From Agromyces bracchium (GTDB lineage: Bacteria > Actinomycetota > Actinomycetes > Actinomycetales > Microbacteriaceae), in contig NZ_WMLB01000023.1 of NCBI RefSeq assembly GCF_009709675.1, forward strand, positions 1 through 64,000: a stretch of 64,000 bases of DNA, in the 5' to 3' direction. The notes under the pieces are model-generated. The model saw only the letters and a list, made by a program, of their open reading frames with translations. It searched no databases and was not told the DNA's origin. Every line of letters starts with the position of its first letter. The stretch's first letter is position 1. Made by a program: the position numbers and the translations under genes. This document shows, in pieces, positions 41,666-50,779 of the stretch.

Positions 41666-43321
41666 CTACTCGGTCTCGGTCGGCCCGTGCTCGTGGTCGT
41701 GACCGCCCACGAGGTCGGGGTCGAGGCCGCCGGCGTTGCCGCCGATGGTGCCCTCGGGTCCGGCCGGGGCGGGCAGCTTCAGGCCGCCGGGCACCTTCAC
41801 GCCCGGCACGCCGTTCACGGACTCGGTCGAGTACGAGTAGGCGAAGACCGCGGTGGCGATCGCGTCGATGTTCACGTCGAGCGCGTGCTCGTTGACGTTG
41901 TCGATCGTGTCGCACGCCTGGTGGTAGCACGGATCGTACGACTCGCCCGCCGTGCCGCCCCAGATCGACTCCTGCTCCTCGGTCTTGACGACCTCGGCGC
42001 CCGTGAAGAGGCCACCGGCGGGGACGCCGACGCGGATGAACGCGTCGTAGTCGCTGCGACCGCTGAACTGCGCGTCGTCGTACGGCTCGCCGACCGAGGT
42101 GTAGTAGCTCTCGAAGAGCTTCTCGATCTGCTCCGACCCGTCGGGGATCGGCACGCCCGCCGGGGCGAGCCAGCCGGACTCGTCACCGTCGTACACCATG
42201 AAGATGTAGTTCGGCGATGCGACCATGTCGAAGTTCAGGTACAGCCCGATGCGGTCCTGCTCCTCCTGGCTGAGGCCGGCGACGTACTCCTCGGAACCGA
42301 TCAGGCCCGACTCCTCGGCACCCCACCACGCCAGGCGGATGGTGTTCTGCGGCTCGTGCTTGCTGAGGTTCTGCGCGAGCTCGAGCAGCGACGCGGAGCC
42401 ACTGCCGTTGTCGTTGATGCCCGGGCCCGCCTGGACCGAGTCCAGGTGCGCACCCGCCATCACGACGTTGTCGTCGTTCACGCCGGTCTTCTCGGCGATG
42501 ACGTTCTTCTGGGGGCGCGACTCGGGCGCCGGCACGAAGACCTTCGCCGTGGAGCCGGGCTGGGCGAGGGCCTCACCCTGGGCGAAGCTCGCGCCGACGA
42601 CCGGGATGCCGACGACGTTGTCGCCGCCGAGGGTGCCGACGATGAGCCCCTCACGGTCGGGGGTGTTGCCCTGGTTGAAGATCACGACGGCTTCCGCGCC
42701 GGCGGCCTCGGCGTTGAGCGCCTTCTCGGCGAACGAGCACCAGCCGCGCTGGATGAGCGCGATGTCGTTCGGTCCGGAGAGGTCGAGGCCTGCGAAGTCG
42801 TCCTCCGGCGCCTCAGTCGTGGCGTCGGTGCTGCAGCCGCTGTCGCTCGCACGCGGGGGCGTGAGGCTGAGGTCGACCGGGACCACGTTGCCCTCGACCT
42901 CGCCATAGCCGGTGCCCGTGTAGGGCCCCGTCTCGTAGACGGCGGCCACGGGCGTGAGTTGCTCGAGCGACGAAGGGCCGACGAAGAGGTACGGGAAATC
43001 TTCGACCGACACGTCCCATCCGGCAGCCTCGAGCGTGTCGACCACGTAGTCGACGCTGTCCTCGTAGCCCTCGGTGCCGGCTGCGCGGTTGCCGTCGTTG
43101 GCGTCCGCGATCGCCTGCAACGCCTCGAGGTGCTCCATTGCACCATCGGCGTCGACGCACGCGAGCAGACTCGAGATCGTCTTGGTGATGCGGTTCTCAC
43201 ACGCCTTGGCGGCCGGAGCCCCCAAGGCGGCGCCGGCCGGGACCAGCGCCAGCGCCGCGACCGCCGCAGTGCTGGTCGCGAGCACGGCGGCGCGGCGGGA
43301 AAGCCTCGTAGTTCGATACAT
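41666..43321 (-). CDS. Secreted M28 family zinc aminopeptidase with PA domain
   Basis: A 551-residue exported peptidase. The signal peptide (RLSRRAAVLATSTAAVAALALV in parts) ends near LGAPAA. A protease-associated domain is inserted at about 130-260. The catalytic domain has the metal ligands AGAHLDSVQAGPGINDNGSG (His, Asp), WWGAEESGL (Glu), YLNFDMVAS (Asp) and YHQACDTIDN (His). The C terminus is Pro/Gly-rich and ends in a short His-rich segment (GGHDHEHGP). AATAGGAGAG precedes the ATG. It should release N-terminal amino acids from external peptides. Confidence 0.93.
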   Translation of the reverse strand: MYRTTRLSRRAAVLATSTAAVAALALVPAGAALGAPAAKACENRITKTISSLLACVDADGAMEHLEALQAIADANDGNRAAGTEGYEDSVDYVVDTLEAAGWDVSVEDFPYLFVGPSSLEQLTPVAAVYETGPYTGTGYGEVEGNVVPVDLSLTPPRASDSGCSTDATTEAPEDDFAGLDLSGPNDIALIQRGWCSFAEKALNAEAAGAEAVVIFNQGNTPDREGLIVGTLGGDNVVGIPVVGASFAQGEALAQPGSTAKVFVPAPESRPQKNVIAEKTGVNDDNVVMAGAHLDSVQAGPGINDNGSGSASLLELAQNLSKHEPQNTIRLAWWGAEESGLIGSEEYVAGLSQEEQDRIGLYLNFDMVASPNYIFMVYDGDESGWLAPAGVPIPDGSEQIEKLFESYYTSVGEPYDDAQFSGRSDYDAFIRVGVPAGGLFTGAEVVKTEEQESIWGGTAGESYDPCYHQACDTIDNVNEHALDVNIDAIATAVFAYSYSTESVNGVPGVKVPGGLKLPAPAGPEGTIGGNAGGLDPDLVGGHDHEHGPTETE

Positions 43322-43442
43322 CGTCTCTCCTATTCGGAGGGCGTCCTCATCGACGCCCCTCCCGCGAGAGACTACGTTGCCGGACGCGATCGGTAACAGT
43401 CTTGACTTCGGACGAGTGCCCGACTATGAGAACGACGATTCC

Positions 43443-44081
43443 TCAGGACCGATCATCGGCAGCCGCGTCGCCGTCGCCCGGGATCACCGCTCCGAGCCCG
43501 CTGAGGTCGAGGTCGACGCGATACGGCCGCGCGGCGCCGTCGATGACCGCGGGCACCCGCGCGTAGGCACCCCGATCGACCCGCAGCGCGTCGAGTACGT
43601 CTCGCCAGCGCGCGTCGGCCGCATCGCCGAGGAAGCCCGCGTGGCGCGGGCGGTCGCCGCCGACGAGCTGCACGCCGATGCGGTACTTCGGCGAGAGCCA
43701 TCGGCGCGCCCGCGGCACCAGGAGCGCCGACTGCGCGGCACCGCCGTGCAGTCGGGCGAGGTCGATCGCGGGCTGGTGCCGGTGCACGTCGACGACGGGG
43801 ACGACGCTGCGGACCTCGGCGTCGACAGGTGTCGCATCGACGACCCGGATGCCGTCGAGGCTCGTGAGGTCGCCCATCGGGTCCGGATTCCGCATGCGGC
43901 GTTCGCGGACGAACGCGACGACGCCCCAGGCGAGAGTCAGGATGATCGCCACGACCAGCGCGACGAGCCATCCGCCGCTGTCCGGACGGATCAGGCCGGT
44001 GAGGAGCAGGAGGGCCACCAGGACGAGGTACGGGAGCGGCTCCCAGCGGAGCGGAGAGACGAAGCGGGGCGCGGGCACCAC
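43443..44081 (-). CDS. Membrane protein of unknown function
   Basis: A 212-residue protein with two hydrophobic helices near the N terminus (about 15-32 and 37-58), then a soluble domain with VDVHRHQPAIDLARLH and a run of proline-poor beta/alpha segments. Two adjacent GTG codons (44081, 44078) can start it. No family is recognised. A 17 bp tandem repeat lies just upstream. Confidence 0.6.
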   Translation of the reverse strand: MVPAPRFVSPLRWEPLPYLVLVALLLLTGLIRPDSGGWLVALVVAIILTLAWGVVAFVRERRMRNPDPMGDLTSLDGIRVVDATPVDAEVRSVVPVVDVHRHQPAIDLARLHGGAAQSALLVPRARRWLSPKYRIGVQLVGGDRPRHAGFLGDAADARWRDVLDALRVDRGAYARVPAVIDGAARPYRVDLDLSGLGAVIPGDGDAAADDRS

Positions 44082-44099
44082 GACAGGCTACCCGGAGGA

Positions 44100-44167
44100 C
44101 CGGCGCGGCACCCGAGCCGGCACGGCACCCGATCCGGCACGGCGCCCGACCCGGCGCGGCACGCGCC
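44100..44167. repeat. Four copies of a 17 bp tandem repeat
   Basis: Units at 44100-44116, 44117-44133, 44134-44150 and 44151-44167 follow CCGGCRCGGCRCCCGAN, the last more diverged. They fill the gap between the LLM oxidoreductase stop and the next minus-strand gene. Confidence 0.9.
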
Positions 44168-44171
44168 CGGC

Positions 44172-45062
44172 TCAGCGGAGCGCCGGCAGTCGCGATCCGA
44201 TCTCCTCGAGCACCGCCTCGCTCCCGGCGTAGAGGCCGTGCCCGCGGGGCGCGTGCGACACGACGTCGGTGAATCCGAGTTCGCGGGCCCGCCCGACGGC
44301 GTCCTCGAAGGCGGCGACGCTCGCCATGGAGTACCGGGTGTCGCCGTCGAGCGAGAGCACGCGGTCGAACTCGCCGGGCGCGCGCTCCTCGGCGGCGAGG
44401 GCGTCGTCGAGGCGGGCGACGAGGTCGGCGAGGTGGGTCCACCACGCGGCATCCGAGTCGAGGTCACCACCGCCGGTGGTCACCCAGCCCGAGCCGTAGC
44501 GCGCGGCGAGTCGCATCGCGCGCGGTCCGTTGGCGGCCATGAGGAACGGCATACGCGGTTCCTGGGCCGGATCGCCGACCATGCGCGCCGCAACCGCCGA
44601 GAAGTGGTCGCCCGAATAGGAGATGCCCTCGCCCGAACCCCGCTCGAAGCGCAGCAGCACGTCGAGCGCTTCGGTGAACTCGCGGAAGCGGTCGAACCGG
44701 TCGCGGGCCGAGAGCTCCGACTGCCCGAGCACGTAGGCGTCGAACCCGGTGCCGCCCGAGCCCAGCCCGAGGATCAGTCGGCCGCCGGAGAGCTGGTCGA
44801 GCGTCGCGACGTCCTTCGCGAACGGCACCGGATGCCGGTAGTTGGGGCTCGCGACGAACGTGCCGAGCCGGATCCGCTCGGTCACCATGGCCGCGGCCGT
44901 GAGCGTCGGGACCGTGGCGTGCCACCGCTCCCCCGCGAGGCCGCGCCACGAGAGGTGGTCGTAGGTCCAGGCGTGGTCGAAGCCGAGTTCCTCGGCCTGT
45001 CGCCAGCGGCGGGCCGCCTCCGGCCAGTCGTACTGCGGGAGGATGACGAGGCCGAATCGCAT
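44172..45062 (-). CDS. LLM class oxidoreductase, probably F420-dependent
   Basis: A 296-residue TIM-barrel enzyme. MRFGLVILPQYDWPEAARRW, FDHAWTYDHLSWRG, RIRLGTFVASPNYRHPVPFAKDVATLD in overlapping parts, and LGLGSGGTGFDA resemble F420-dependent members rather than FMN-dependent ones. The cofactor assignment is inference. It follows the EamA gene after 9 bp on the same strand. Confidence 0.88.
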   Translation of the reverse strand: MRFGLVILPQYDWPEAARRWRQAEELGFDHAWTYDHLSWRGLAGERWHATVPTLTAAAMVTERIRLGTFVASPNYRHPVPFAKDVATLDQLSGGRLILGLGSGGTGFDAYVLGQSELSARDRFDRFREFTEALDVLLRFERGSGEGISYSGDHFSAVAARMVGDPAQEPRMPFLMAANGPRAMRLAARYGSGWVTTGGGDLDSDAAWWTHLADLVARLDDALAAEERAPGEFDRVLSLDGDTRYSMASVAAFEDAVGRARELGFTDVVSHAPRGHGLYAGSEAVLEEIGSRLPALR

Positions 45063-45071
45063 GGCTGGAGC

Positions 45072-46031
45072 CTACGCCGAGGTCGAGACGGGCAGTGGCT
45101 CCGGTACGGCCTCGGATGCCGCGTCGCGCGGCGCGCGCTCGAGCTTCACGAGCACGATCCCGCCGAGGATCAGGGCGCCGCCGAGGACCTGCAGCGGTCC
45201 GAGCGCCTCGCCGAGGAGGATCCAGCCGACGATCCCGGCGAAGATCACCTCGGAGAGCCCGAGGAACGAGGAGACGCGCGATCCGAGCATGCGGATGGCG
45301 GCGATGCCGGCCGAGTACGCGAACGCCGTGGACACCGCGCCCACCGTGAGGAGCGGGACCCACCAGGGCGCGGTCCCGCCGAGGAAGTCGACGTCGACGA
45401 GCGCCGCCTCCATGGGCATGAGGCCGAGCAGCCCGGCGACGCCGAGGGCGACCGCACCGACCACGAACCCGGCCGCGATGAGCGCGACGGGCGGCAGGTG
45501 CTCGGTCGCGCGCTCGCCGATCGCGTAGTAGACGCAGACGCCCACCATGGCGATCGCGGCGAACGCGAGGCCCAGCGGGTCGAGGTCGCCTCCCCCTGGC
45601 CCGATCACGAGCCAGAGGCCGACGAGCGCGAGCGCGGATCCGCCCAGCACGATGAGCTGCGGCATCCGCCTGGTGGTCAGCCAGGCGAAGAGGACGAGGG
45701 CGATCGGCGCCAGGTACTCGATGAGGAGCGTCATCGACACCGGGATGCGCTCGAGCGACGCGTAGAAGGCGAACTGCACGCCCGCGACCGCGACGACGCC
45801 GTAGAGCAGCACGGTCCACCGGGCGCGCCAGAGCGGCCTGAGGTCGAACCGCAGCGCGATGAGCGCCGGGACGACCAGGATCGCGGCGGCGATCGAGATG
45901 CGCGCGAGCACGGCGGCGCCCGGCGACCACCCCGCCTCGAGCAGGGGCTTCACGAACACGCCGCCCACGCCGAACGCGAGTCCGGCCGCGAGTCCGAGCG
46001 CGATGCCGACGATCCCCCGTGATGCACGCAC
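45072..46031 (-). CDS. EamA (DMT) family transporter
   Basis: A 319-residue membrane protein with ten hydrophobic helices, in two EamA repeats. Typical sites are GVGGVFVKPLLEAGWSP, FYASLERIPVSMTLLIEYLAPI and AYSAGIAAIRMLGSRVSSFLGLSEVIF in overlapping parts. GGAGGAGG five bases before the GTG at 46031 decides the start. It probably exports amino acids or other metabolites. Confidence 0.9.
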   Translation of the reverse strand: MRASRGIVGIALGLAAGLAFGVGGVFVKPLLEAGWSPGAAVLARISIAAAILVVPALIALRFDLRPLWRARWTVLLYGVVAVAGVQFAFYASLERIPVSMTLLIEYLAPIALVLFAWLTTRRMPQLIVLGGSALALVGLWLVIGPGGGDLDPLGLAFAAIAMVGVCVYYAIGERATEHLPPVALIAAGFVVGAVALGVAGLLGLMPMEAALVDVDFLGGTAPWWVPLLTVGAVSTAFAYSAGIAAIRMLGSRVSSFLGLSEVIFAGIVGWILLGEALGPLQVLGGALILGGIVLVKLERAPRDAASEAVPEPLPVSTSA

Positions 46032-46085
46032 GGCCGCCTCCTCCACAGTCCGCACGCCGTCGGCCCTGTGAGGACCGAACGTCGT

Positions 46086-46124
46086 TATGCTCGTGACAGT
46101 AGTCGAGCGGATGTCAGGAGTCAA
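46086..46124 (+). promoter_or_regulatory. -10 box and ribosome site of the CGNR gene
   Basis: TATGCT (46086-46091) is a plausible -10 box, giving a leader of about 27 nt with AGGAG four bases before the ATG at 46125. This is one of the leadered genes in a window with many leaderless ones. Confidence 0.45.
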
Positions 46125-46673
46125 ATGATTTTCACCGATGACACGGTCGCGGCGCTCGGGTTCATGGCCGCGGTCGCCGACACCGTGCCCGGCGCGTCCG
46201 AATCCGGCGACGACGAGCTCGCCACGACCGGCCAGCTCGCGGGCCTCCTCGACGTGTGGGGCTTCTCCGGACGACGCGAGGGCGACCGGCGCGAACTCGA
46301 CGAGGTGCGCGCCGTGCGCGACCGCCTGCGCGAGATCTGGACCCTCGAGCGCGACCCGATGGCGGGCGCCGTGAACGCGATCCTCGAGGAGGCCCACGCG
46401 ATCCCCCGCCTCGTGCGCCACGACGCGCTCGACTGGCACATCCACGCCGTCTCGCAGGACCGGCCGCTCGCCGAGCGCATGCTCGTCGAGGCTGCGATGG
46501 CGCTCGTCGACGTGATCCGCGCCGACGGCATCGACCGGCTCGCGCGCTGCCAGGCCGACGACTGCACGGGCGTGTTCGTCGACCTCTCCAAGAACGCGTC
46601 GAAGCGCTACTGCAGCACCCGCTGCGGCAACCGCATGGCGACGCGGGCGTACCGGGCGCGAAGCGCCGACTGA
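46125..46673 (+). CDS. CGNR zinc finger (ABATE) family protein
   Basis: A 182-residue probable regulator. An N-terminal ABATE-type helical domain (GDRRELDEVRAVRDRLREIW) is followed by the zinc finger CQADDC...YCSTRCGNRMATRAYR, with four cysteines and the CGNR signature. The family is thought to be stress-related regulators. The ATG has AGGAG upstream; a GTG at 46068 in frame lacks such a site. It is divergent from the EamA gene and may regulate it. Confidence 0.88.
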   Translation: MIFTDDTVAALGFMAAVADTVPGASESGDDELATTGQLAGLLDVWGFSGRREGDRRELDEVRAVRDRLREIWTLERDPMAGAVNAILEEAHAIPRLVRHDALDWHIHAVSQDRPLAERMLVEAAMALVDVIRADGIDRLARCQADDCTGVFVDLSKNASKRYCSTRCGNRMATRAYRARSAD

Positions 46674-46700
46674 GGTGCGGTGGCGGATGCCGCGGGGCGC

Positions 46701-47825
46701 TCAGTGCACGATGGCCATCTCGTGCGGCGTCGAGTTCAGCCGACGCCCGCCGTCGGCCGTGACCGTCACGATGTCCTCGATGCGGACGCCGAACCGGCCG
46801 GGCAGGTAGACGCCCGGCTCGATCGAGAAGCACATGCCGGGTTCGAGCGGCGTCTCCTCGCCCTCGACCATGTAGGGCGGCTCGTGCGTGGTGAGGCCGA
46901 TGCCGTGGCCGACGCGGTGGATGAAGTACTCGCCGTAGCCGGCCTCGGTGATCACGGCTCGCGCGACGCGGTCGATCTCCTGGCACGGCACGCCCGGGCG
47001 CACCGCCTCGAAGCCCGCCTGCTGGGCGCGGACGACGAGCTCGTGCACCGCGCGCTCCTCGTCGGTCGGCTCGCCGACGTGGACCGTGCGGGTCGTGTCG
47101 GAACCGTAGCCGTGCTTCAGGCCGCCGAAGTCGAGTACGACCATGTCGCCCTCCTCGATCACGCGGTCTCCCTGCTCGTGGTGCGGGTTCGCGCCGTTCG
47201 GCCCCGAGCCGACGACCGTGAAGTCGACCTGGGAGTGCCCGTGCGCGACGAGGCCCGCGGCGAGGTCGGCGGCGACCTCGGCCTCGGTGCGACCGGCGAA
47301 GCGCACGCCGAGGATCTCGCCGTACGTGGCGTCGGCGGCCGCGCCCGCGGCGGCGAGGCGTTCGAGCTCGTCGGCGTCCTTCACGGCGCGGAGCATCGGC
47401 AGCGCCGTCGTCATCGACACGTACGAGGTGGTCGCGAGGCGGTCCTGCAGGCCGAGCAGGTGCATGGCCCAGGCGGAGTCGGACATCGCGTACCGCCCGG
47501 GTGGGAGCAGCGGCGCGGCGGCCGCGTACGGGTCCTCGCCGTCCATCCAGTCGACCAGCCGGAGTATCGGCGCGGCGACGGCGCGCTCGGCGTCGGGGCG
47601 CTCGATCTTCGGCACGACGAGCGAGGGGTCGCCCTCGGCAGGGATCACGAGCATCGTGAGGCGCTCGGTGATCGCGACGGGGAGATAGCCCGTCAGGTAG
47701 CGGAGGTCGGGCCCCGGCGTCACGACGAGCCCCGCGAGGCCCGCGTCGGCGGCGGAGCGGGCGGCGCGGCGCATGCGGGCCGCGAAGTCGTCGGCGGTGA
47801 AGGGAGCGGGCGTCGGTTCGGTCAT
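46701..47825 (-). CDS. M24 family Xaa-Pro aminopeptidase
   Basis: A 374-residue metallopeptidase. An N-terminal creatinase-like domain (about 15-150) precedes the pita-bread domain. The metal ligands are in VLDFGGLKHGYGSDTTR (two Asp), HRVGHGIGLTTHEPP (His), FSIEPGVYLPG (Glu) and GVRIEDIVTVT (Glu). It cleaves X-Pro peptides in the cytoplasm and is complete. It ends convergently with the CGNR gene. Confidence 0.94.
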   Translation of the reverse strand: MTEPTPAPFTADDFAARMRRAARSAADAGLAGLVVTPGPDLRYLTGYLPVAITERLTMLVIPAEGDPSLVVPKIERPDAERAVAAPILRLVDWMDGEDPYAAAAPLLPPGRYAMSDSAWAMHLLGLQDRLATTSYVSMTTALPMLRAVKDADELERLAAAGAAADATYGEILGVRFAGRTEAEVAADLAAGLVAHGHSQVDFTVVGSGPNGANPHHEQGDRVIEEGDMVVLDFGGLKHGYGSDTTRTVHVGEPTDEERAVHELVVRAQQAGFEAVRPGVPCQEIDRVARAVITEAGYGEYFIHRVGHGIGLTTHEPPYMVEGEETPLEPGMCFSIEPGVYLPGRFGVRIEDIVTVTADGGRRLNSTPHEMAIVH

Positions 47826-47958
47826 CGCGGTCCTCCTCGGGCCGCCGCGGGCAGCCCTGCGCGCGGTCGGTCGAGGCTAGCGGGCCGGGCGGGCCGGCGG
47901 TCGGGCCTTCCGACCCTCGGCACGGTCGGCATGGCGTTCACGTCGTCGCCGTTCCGAG

Positions 47959-48003
47959 CGGATGCCGCGGCATCCGTCGTTCGAACGGATGCCGCGGCAT
48001 CCG
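47959..48003. repeat. Two perfect 18 bp palindromes in tandem
   Basis: CGGATGCCGCGGCATCCG occurs at 47959-47976 and 47986-48003, separated by nine bases. The word GGATGCC is dispersed through the window in genes and gaps. Here the pair lies between the M24 gene and the rpsO terminator. Confidence 0.95.
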
Positions 48004-48030
48004 TCGCGTGCGATCTCGGCGCACGCACGA

Positions 48031-48075
48031 CGAAGGCCCCCGGCCGGCTCGTGGAGAGCGGGGCGGGGGCCTTCG
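48031..48075 (-). terminator. Terminator of rpsO
   Basis: CGAAGGCCCCCG (48031-48042) pairs with CGGGGGCCTTCG (48064-48075) around a GC-rich loop, about 58 bp after the rpsO stop. Confidence 0.7.
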
Positions 48076-48132
48076 CAAGAAGTTCGCGGTGTCATCGAGA
48101 GCCGCGCGGCCGCCATGCGGCGGCGAGTGCGC

Positions 48133-48402
48133 TCAGCGACGCAGACCGAGACGCTCGATCAACGAGCGGTAGCGGTTGATGTCGACGTCGGCGAGGTAGC
48201 CGAGCAGACGACGGCGCTGACCCACGAGGAGCAGCAGGCCACGACGCGAGTGGTGGTCGTGCTTGTGCTCCTTCAGGTGCTCGGTGAGGTCCTTGATCCG
48301 CTTGGTGAGGATCGCGATCTGGACCTCGGGGGATCCAGTGTCACCGGGGTGAGTCGCGTACTCTTCGATGATCGCCTTCTTGATGTCTGCATCCAGTGCC
48401 AT
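48133..48402 (-). CDS. rpsO: 30S ribosomal protein S15
   Basis: An 89-residue S15, complete. It has [41 protein letters not shown] in overlapping parts, and [13 protein letters not shown]. It binds the central domain of 16S rRNA early in 30S assembly. GAAGGGATCCCATCT precedes the ATG. In most bacteria pnp follows directly; here it is 13.5 kb downstream on the same strand and rpsO has its own terminator. A TAGACT word about 90 bp upstream may be its -10 box. Confidence 0.98.
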   Translation of the reverse strand: MALDADIKKAIIEEYATHPGDTGSPEVQIAILTKRIKDLTEHLKEHKHDHHSRRGLLLLVGQRRRLLGYLADVDINRYRSLIERLGLRR

Positions 48403-48639
48403 AGATGGGATCCCTTCTTCTCGTTGCGCGCTGCCCGGGGCCTGATGCCTGGGCTCTCTTGATGCGCGGCCGATTCACGGCAACCTCAAGAGTCTAGCAG
48501 AGCGGATGGCGCGGGCCGGACGGTGCGGGCGCCGTCCCGCTGCGTGGATGCCGCGGGCTCGCGTGCCCGGATCACCCCCGTCGGCGGGATACCTCCCCTC
48601 GAGCGAGGCGAGTATCGTGCTGCCCGGATCGGATCGGTC

Positions 48640-49509
48640 ATGGCGTCGGAGGACGAACGGCGGAACCAGCTCCTGGCACGGGTGTACTCCCGCACCGGAC
48701 AGGACGAGCCGCGCACCGAGCACGTGGATCCGGTGACGGGCGAGCCTCGCTGGGCGAGCGACAGCGAGTGGGAACTGCTCGAACTCGAGGGTTGCGGAGC
48801 AACCTCGGAGCACGGCCGTGACGACACATCCGCTCGAACGGGCTCGCGTACCGGCCCCGCCGCGCTCGCCGACCCGCCTGCCACCCCCGCCGCACCCGCC
48901 GCCCAGCTGCGCGATCGACGACGGCGCCGTCACCCCGCGGTCGTCGTGTCGATCGCCGCCGCCCTGGCCGTCGCCGCGACGTCGGCCGCATGGAGCTGGT
49001 GGTCGTCGCGCTCGGCGACGGTGCCTGCGGCCGCAATCGTCGAGCTCTCGATCGCTCCGAGCGCCCCCGTGTCGGCCCAGGCGGGTGCCCGCACGTCGGG
49101 CAACGAGCCCGCACGCGGGCAGGGCACGATGGCGGTGTTCCAGGATCCCGATCGGAGCCGCGGCTCGTTGCCCGGCTGGCTCGAGGCGACGTTCCCCTCG
49201 TCCCGCGTCGCGCAGGTGCTCGGACCGGACGGACCGGTCCCGGGCGTCGGCGTGTACGCCGTCACGACGACCGACCTCGTCGCGTGCCTGATCGTCCGGA
49301 TCGAGGCGAGGCGAATGGTGTGGGACTGCACCGCGGTGCGCACGCTCGCCTCCGAGGGGCTCGTGATGCGGACCGCGATCCCGGCGGGCCTCGGCTCGGG
49401 CGAGGACCCGGACGGCGACGGGGTCTCCGGCGACGCGGCGGTCACCGACGTCCTGGTGGCCGAATGGCACGCCGACGGCACGTTCCGCGTCGCTCGCGAA
49501 GCCGGGTGA
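48640..49509 (+). CDS. Single-pass membrane protein of unknown function
   Basis: A 289-residue protein. Residues 1-40 carry RTGQDEPRTEHVDPVTGEPRW, then a proline/alanine-rich stretch. One transmembrane helix lies at about 105-125 (HPAVVVSIAAALAVAATSAAW). The outer domain has two cysteines (DLVACLIVRIE and MVWDCTAVRT). The layout resembles an anti-sigma-like sensor, but no such domain is recognised. The ATG at 48640 is preferred to a longer open frame. Confidence 0.65.
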   Translation: MASEDERRNQLLARVYSRTGQDEPRTEHVDPVTGEPRWASDSEWELLELEGCGATSEHGRDDTSARTGSRTGPAALADPPATPAAPAAQLRDRRRRRHPAVVVSIAAALAVAATSAAWSWWSSRSATVPAAAIVELSIAPSAPVSAQAGARTSGNEPARGQGTMAVFQDPDRSRGSLPGWLEATFPSSRVAQVLGPDGPVPGVGVYAVTTTDLVACLIVRIEARRMVWDCTAVRTLASEGLVMRTAIPAGLGSGEDPDGDGVSGDAAVTDVLVAEWHADGTFRVAREAG

Positions 49510-49598
49510 GCTCGGAGCGGCGCCGTCGACACCATCGCGTCGAGTGCGGGAATATCGCTCGGTCGACCGCGGTTCCGACCTGCGTGGATGCAGTGCCG

Positions 49599-50696
49599 GT
49601 GGACGCAGTGCGAGTCGACGTCGCCGTGATCGGCGCCGGGCAGGCCGGGCTCTCGGCCGCCCACCACCTACGCCGGCGCGGCTTCGTGCCCGTGGGGCTC
49701 GACCCCGCCGCGAGCGAGACCTTCGTCGTACTCGACGCGAACCCCGCTCCCGGGGGTGCCTGGCAGCACCGCTGGGCGTCGCTGCGCATGGGGACGGTCA
49801 ACGGCATCCACGAGCTGCCCGGGTACCCCGTCCCGCCCGCGGACCCGACGTCGCCGAGCCGCGACGTGCTCCCGCCATACTTCGCCGAGTACGAGCGCCG
49901 GTTCGACCTCGACGTGCAGCGCTCGGTCCCGGTGCGCGCCGTGCGCCGTGCCGACGAGGACCCGCACGGCCGGCTCCTCGTCGAGACGGATCGCGGCACC
50001 TGGGCGGCGCGGTACGTGATCAACGCGACCGGGACGTGGACGCGCCCGTTCCGCCCGTACTACCCGGGCGTCGACCGGTTCCTGGGCCGGCAGCTGCACG
50101 TCGCCGACTACGTCTCGGCCGACGAGTTCGCCGGGAAGCGCGTGATCATCGTCGGCGCGGGCGTCTCCGCGGTGCAGCTGCTCGACGAGATCTCGCAGGT
50201 CGCCGAGACGACGTGGATGACCCGGCGCGAGCCGCACTGGATCGAGGAGGACTTCGACCTCGCCGCCCGGAGCGCCGCGATCGCCGGCGTCGAGGCGCGG
50301 GTCCGCGACGGGCTCCCTCCCGGCAGCGTGATCGCGGTGACGGGAATGCACTGGACGCCCTGGGCTCGCGCGGCCGAAGCGCGCGGCGTGCTGGTGCGCC
50401 ATCCGATGTTCGCCGCGATCGAGGAGGACGGCGTGCGCATGCCCGACGGGTCGTTCCGGCCTGCCGACGTGATCCTCTGGGCCACCGGGTTCCGCCCGGC
50501 GCTCGACCACCTCGCGCCGCTCGGTCTTCGGACCCGCGCCGGCGGATTCCGCGTCGCCGACACCCGGTCGCTCGACGACCCGCGCCTCTTCCTCATCGGG
50601 TACGGACCGTCGCAGTCGACGATCGGCGCGAACCGCGCTGGGCGGGCGGCCGTGCAGCAGATCGTGCTGGAGCGGCGGGCGGCGGTCGCGGCGTAG
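49599..50696 (+). CDS. FAD/NAD(P)-binding monooxygenase-like oxidoreductase
   Basis: About 365 residues. VDVAVIGAGQAGLSAAHHL is the FAD-binding Rossmann motif, and KRVIIVGAGVSAVQLL the second (NADPH) dinucleotide site. INATGTWTRPFRPYYPG and ILWATGFRPALDHL are typical of flavin monooxygenases of the CzcO/Baeyer-Villiger-like group. Several GTG codons (49584, 49593, 49599, 49608) could start it, and none has a strong ribosome site. Substrate unknown. Confidence 0.85.
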   Translation: MDAVRVDVAVIGAGQAGLSAAHHLRRRGFVPVGLDPAASETFVVLDANPAPGGAWQHRWASLRMGTVNGIHELPGYPVPPADPTSPSRDVLPPYFAEYERRFDLDVQRSVPVRAVRRADEDPHGRLLVETDRGTWAARYVINATGTWTRPFRPYYPGVDRFLGRQLHVADYVSADEFAGKRVIIVGAGVSAVQLLDEISQVAETTWMTRREPHWIEEDFDLAARSAAIAGVEARVRDGLPPGSVIAVTGMHWTPWARAAEARGVLVRHPMFAAIEEDGVRMPDGSFRPADVILWATGFRPALDHLAPLGLRTRAGGFRVADTRSLDDPRLFLIGYGPSQSTIGANRAGRAAVQQIVLERRAAVAA

Positions 50697-50704
50697 GGGC
50701 GAGG

Positions 50705-50747
<43 letters not shown>

Positions 50748-50779
50748 CCCGCCGGGCTCCGCGGGAGCACACTGGCCGC

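Noticed and set aside
43074..46022. 982-codon open frame on the plus strand
   Set aside because: It lies antisense to the M28, membrane, LLM and EamA genes. Its composition is Arg/Glu/Asp-rich with no domain, a typical shadow in very GC-rich DNA.
47959..48003. Paired 18 bp palindromes as att sites or IS ends
   Set aside because: No integrase or transposase is near, and the same word is common throughout the window.
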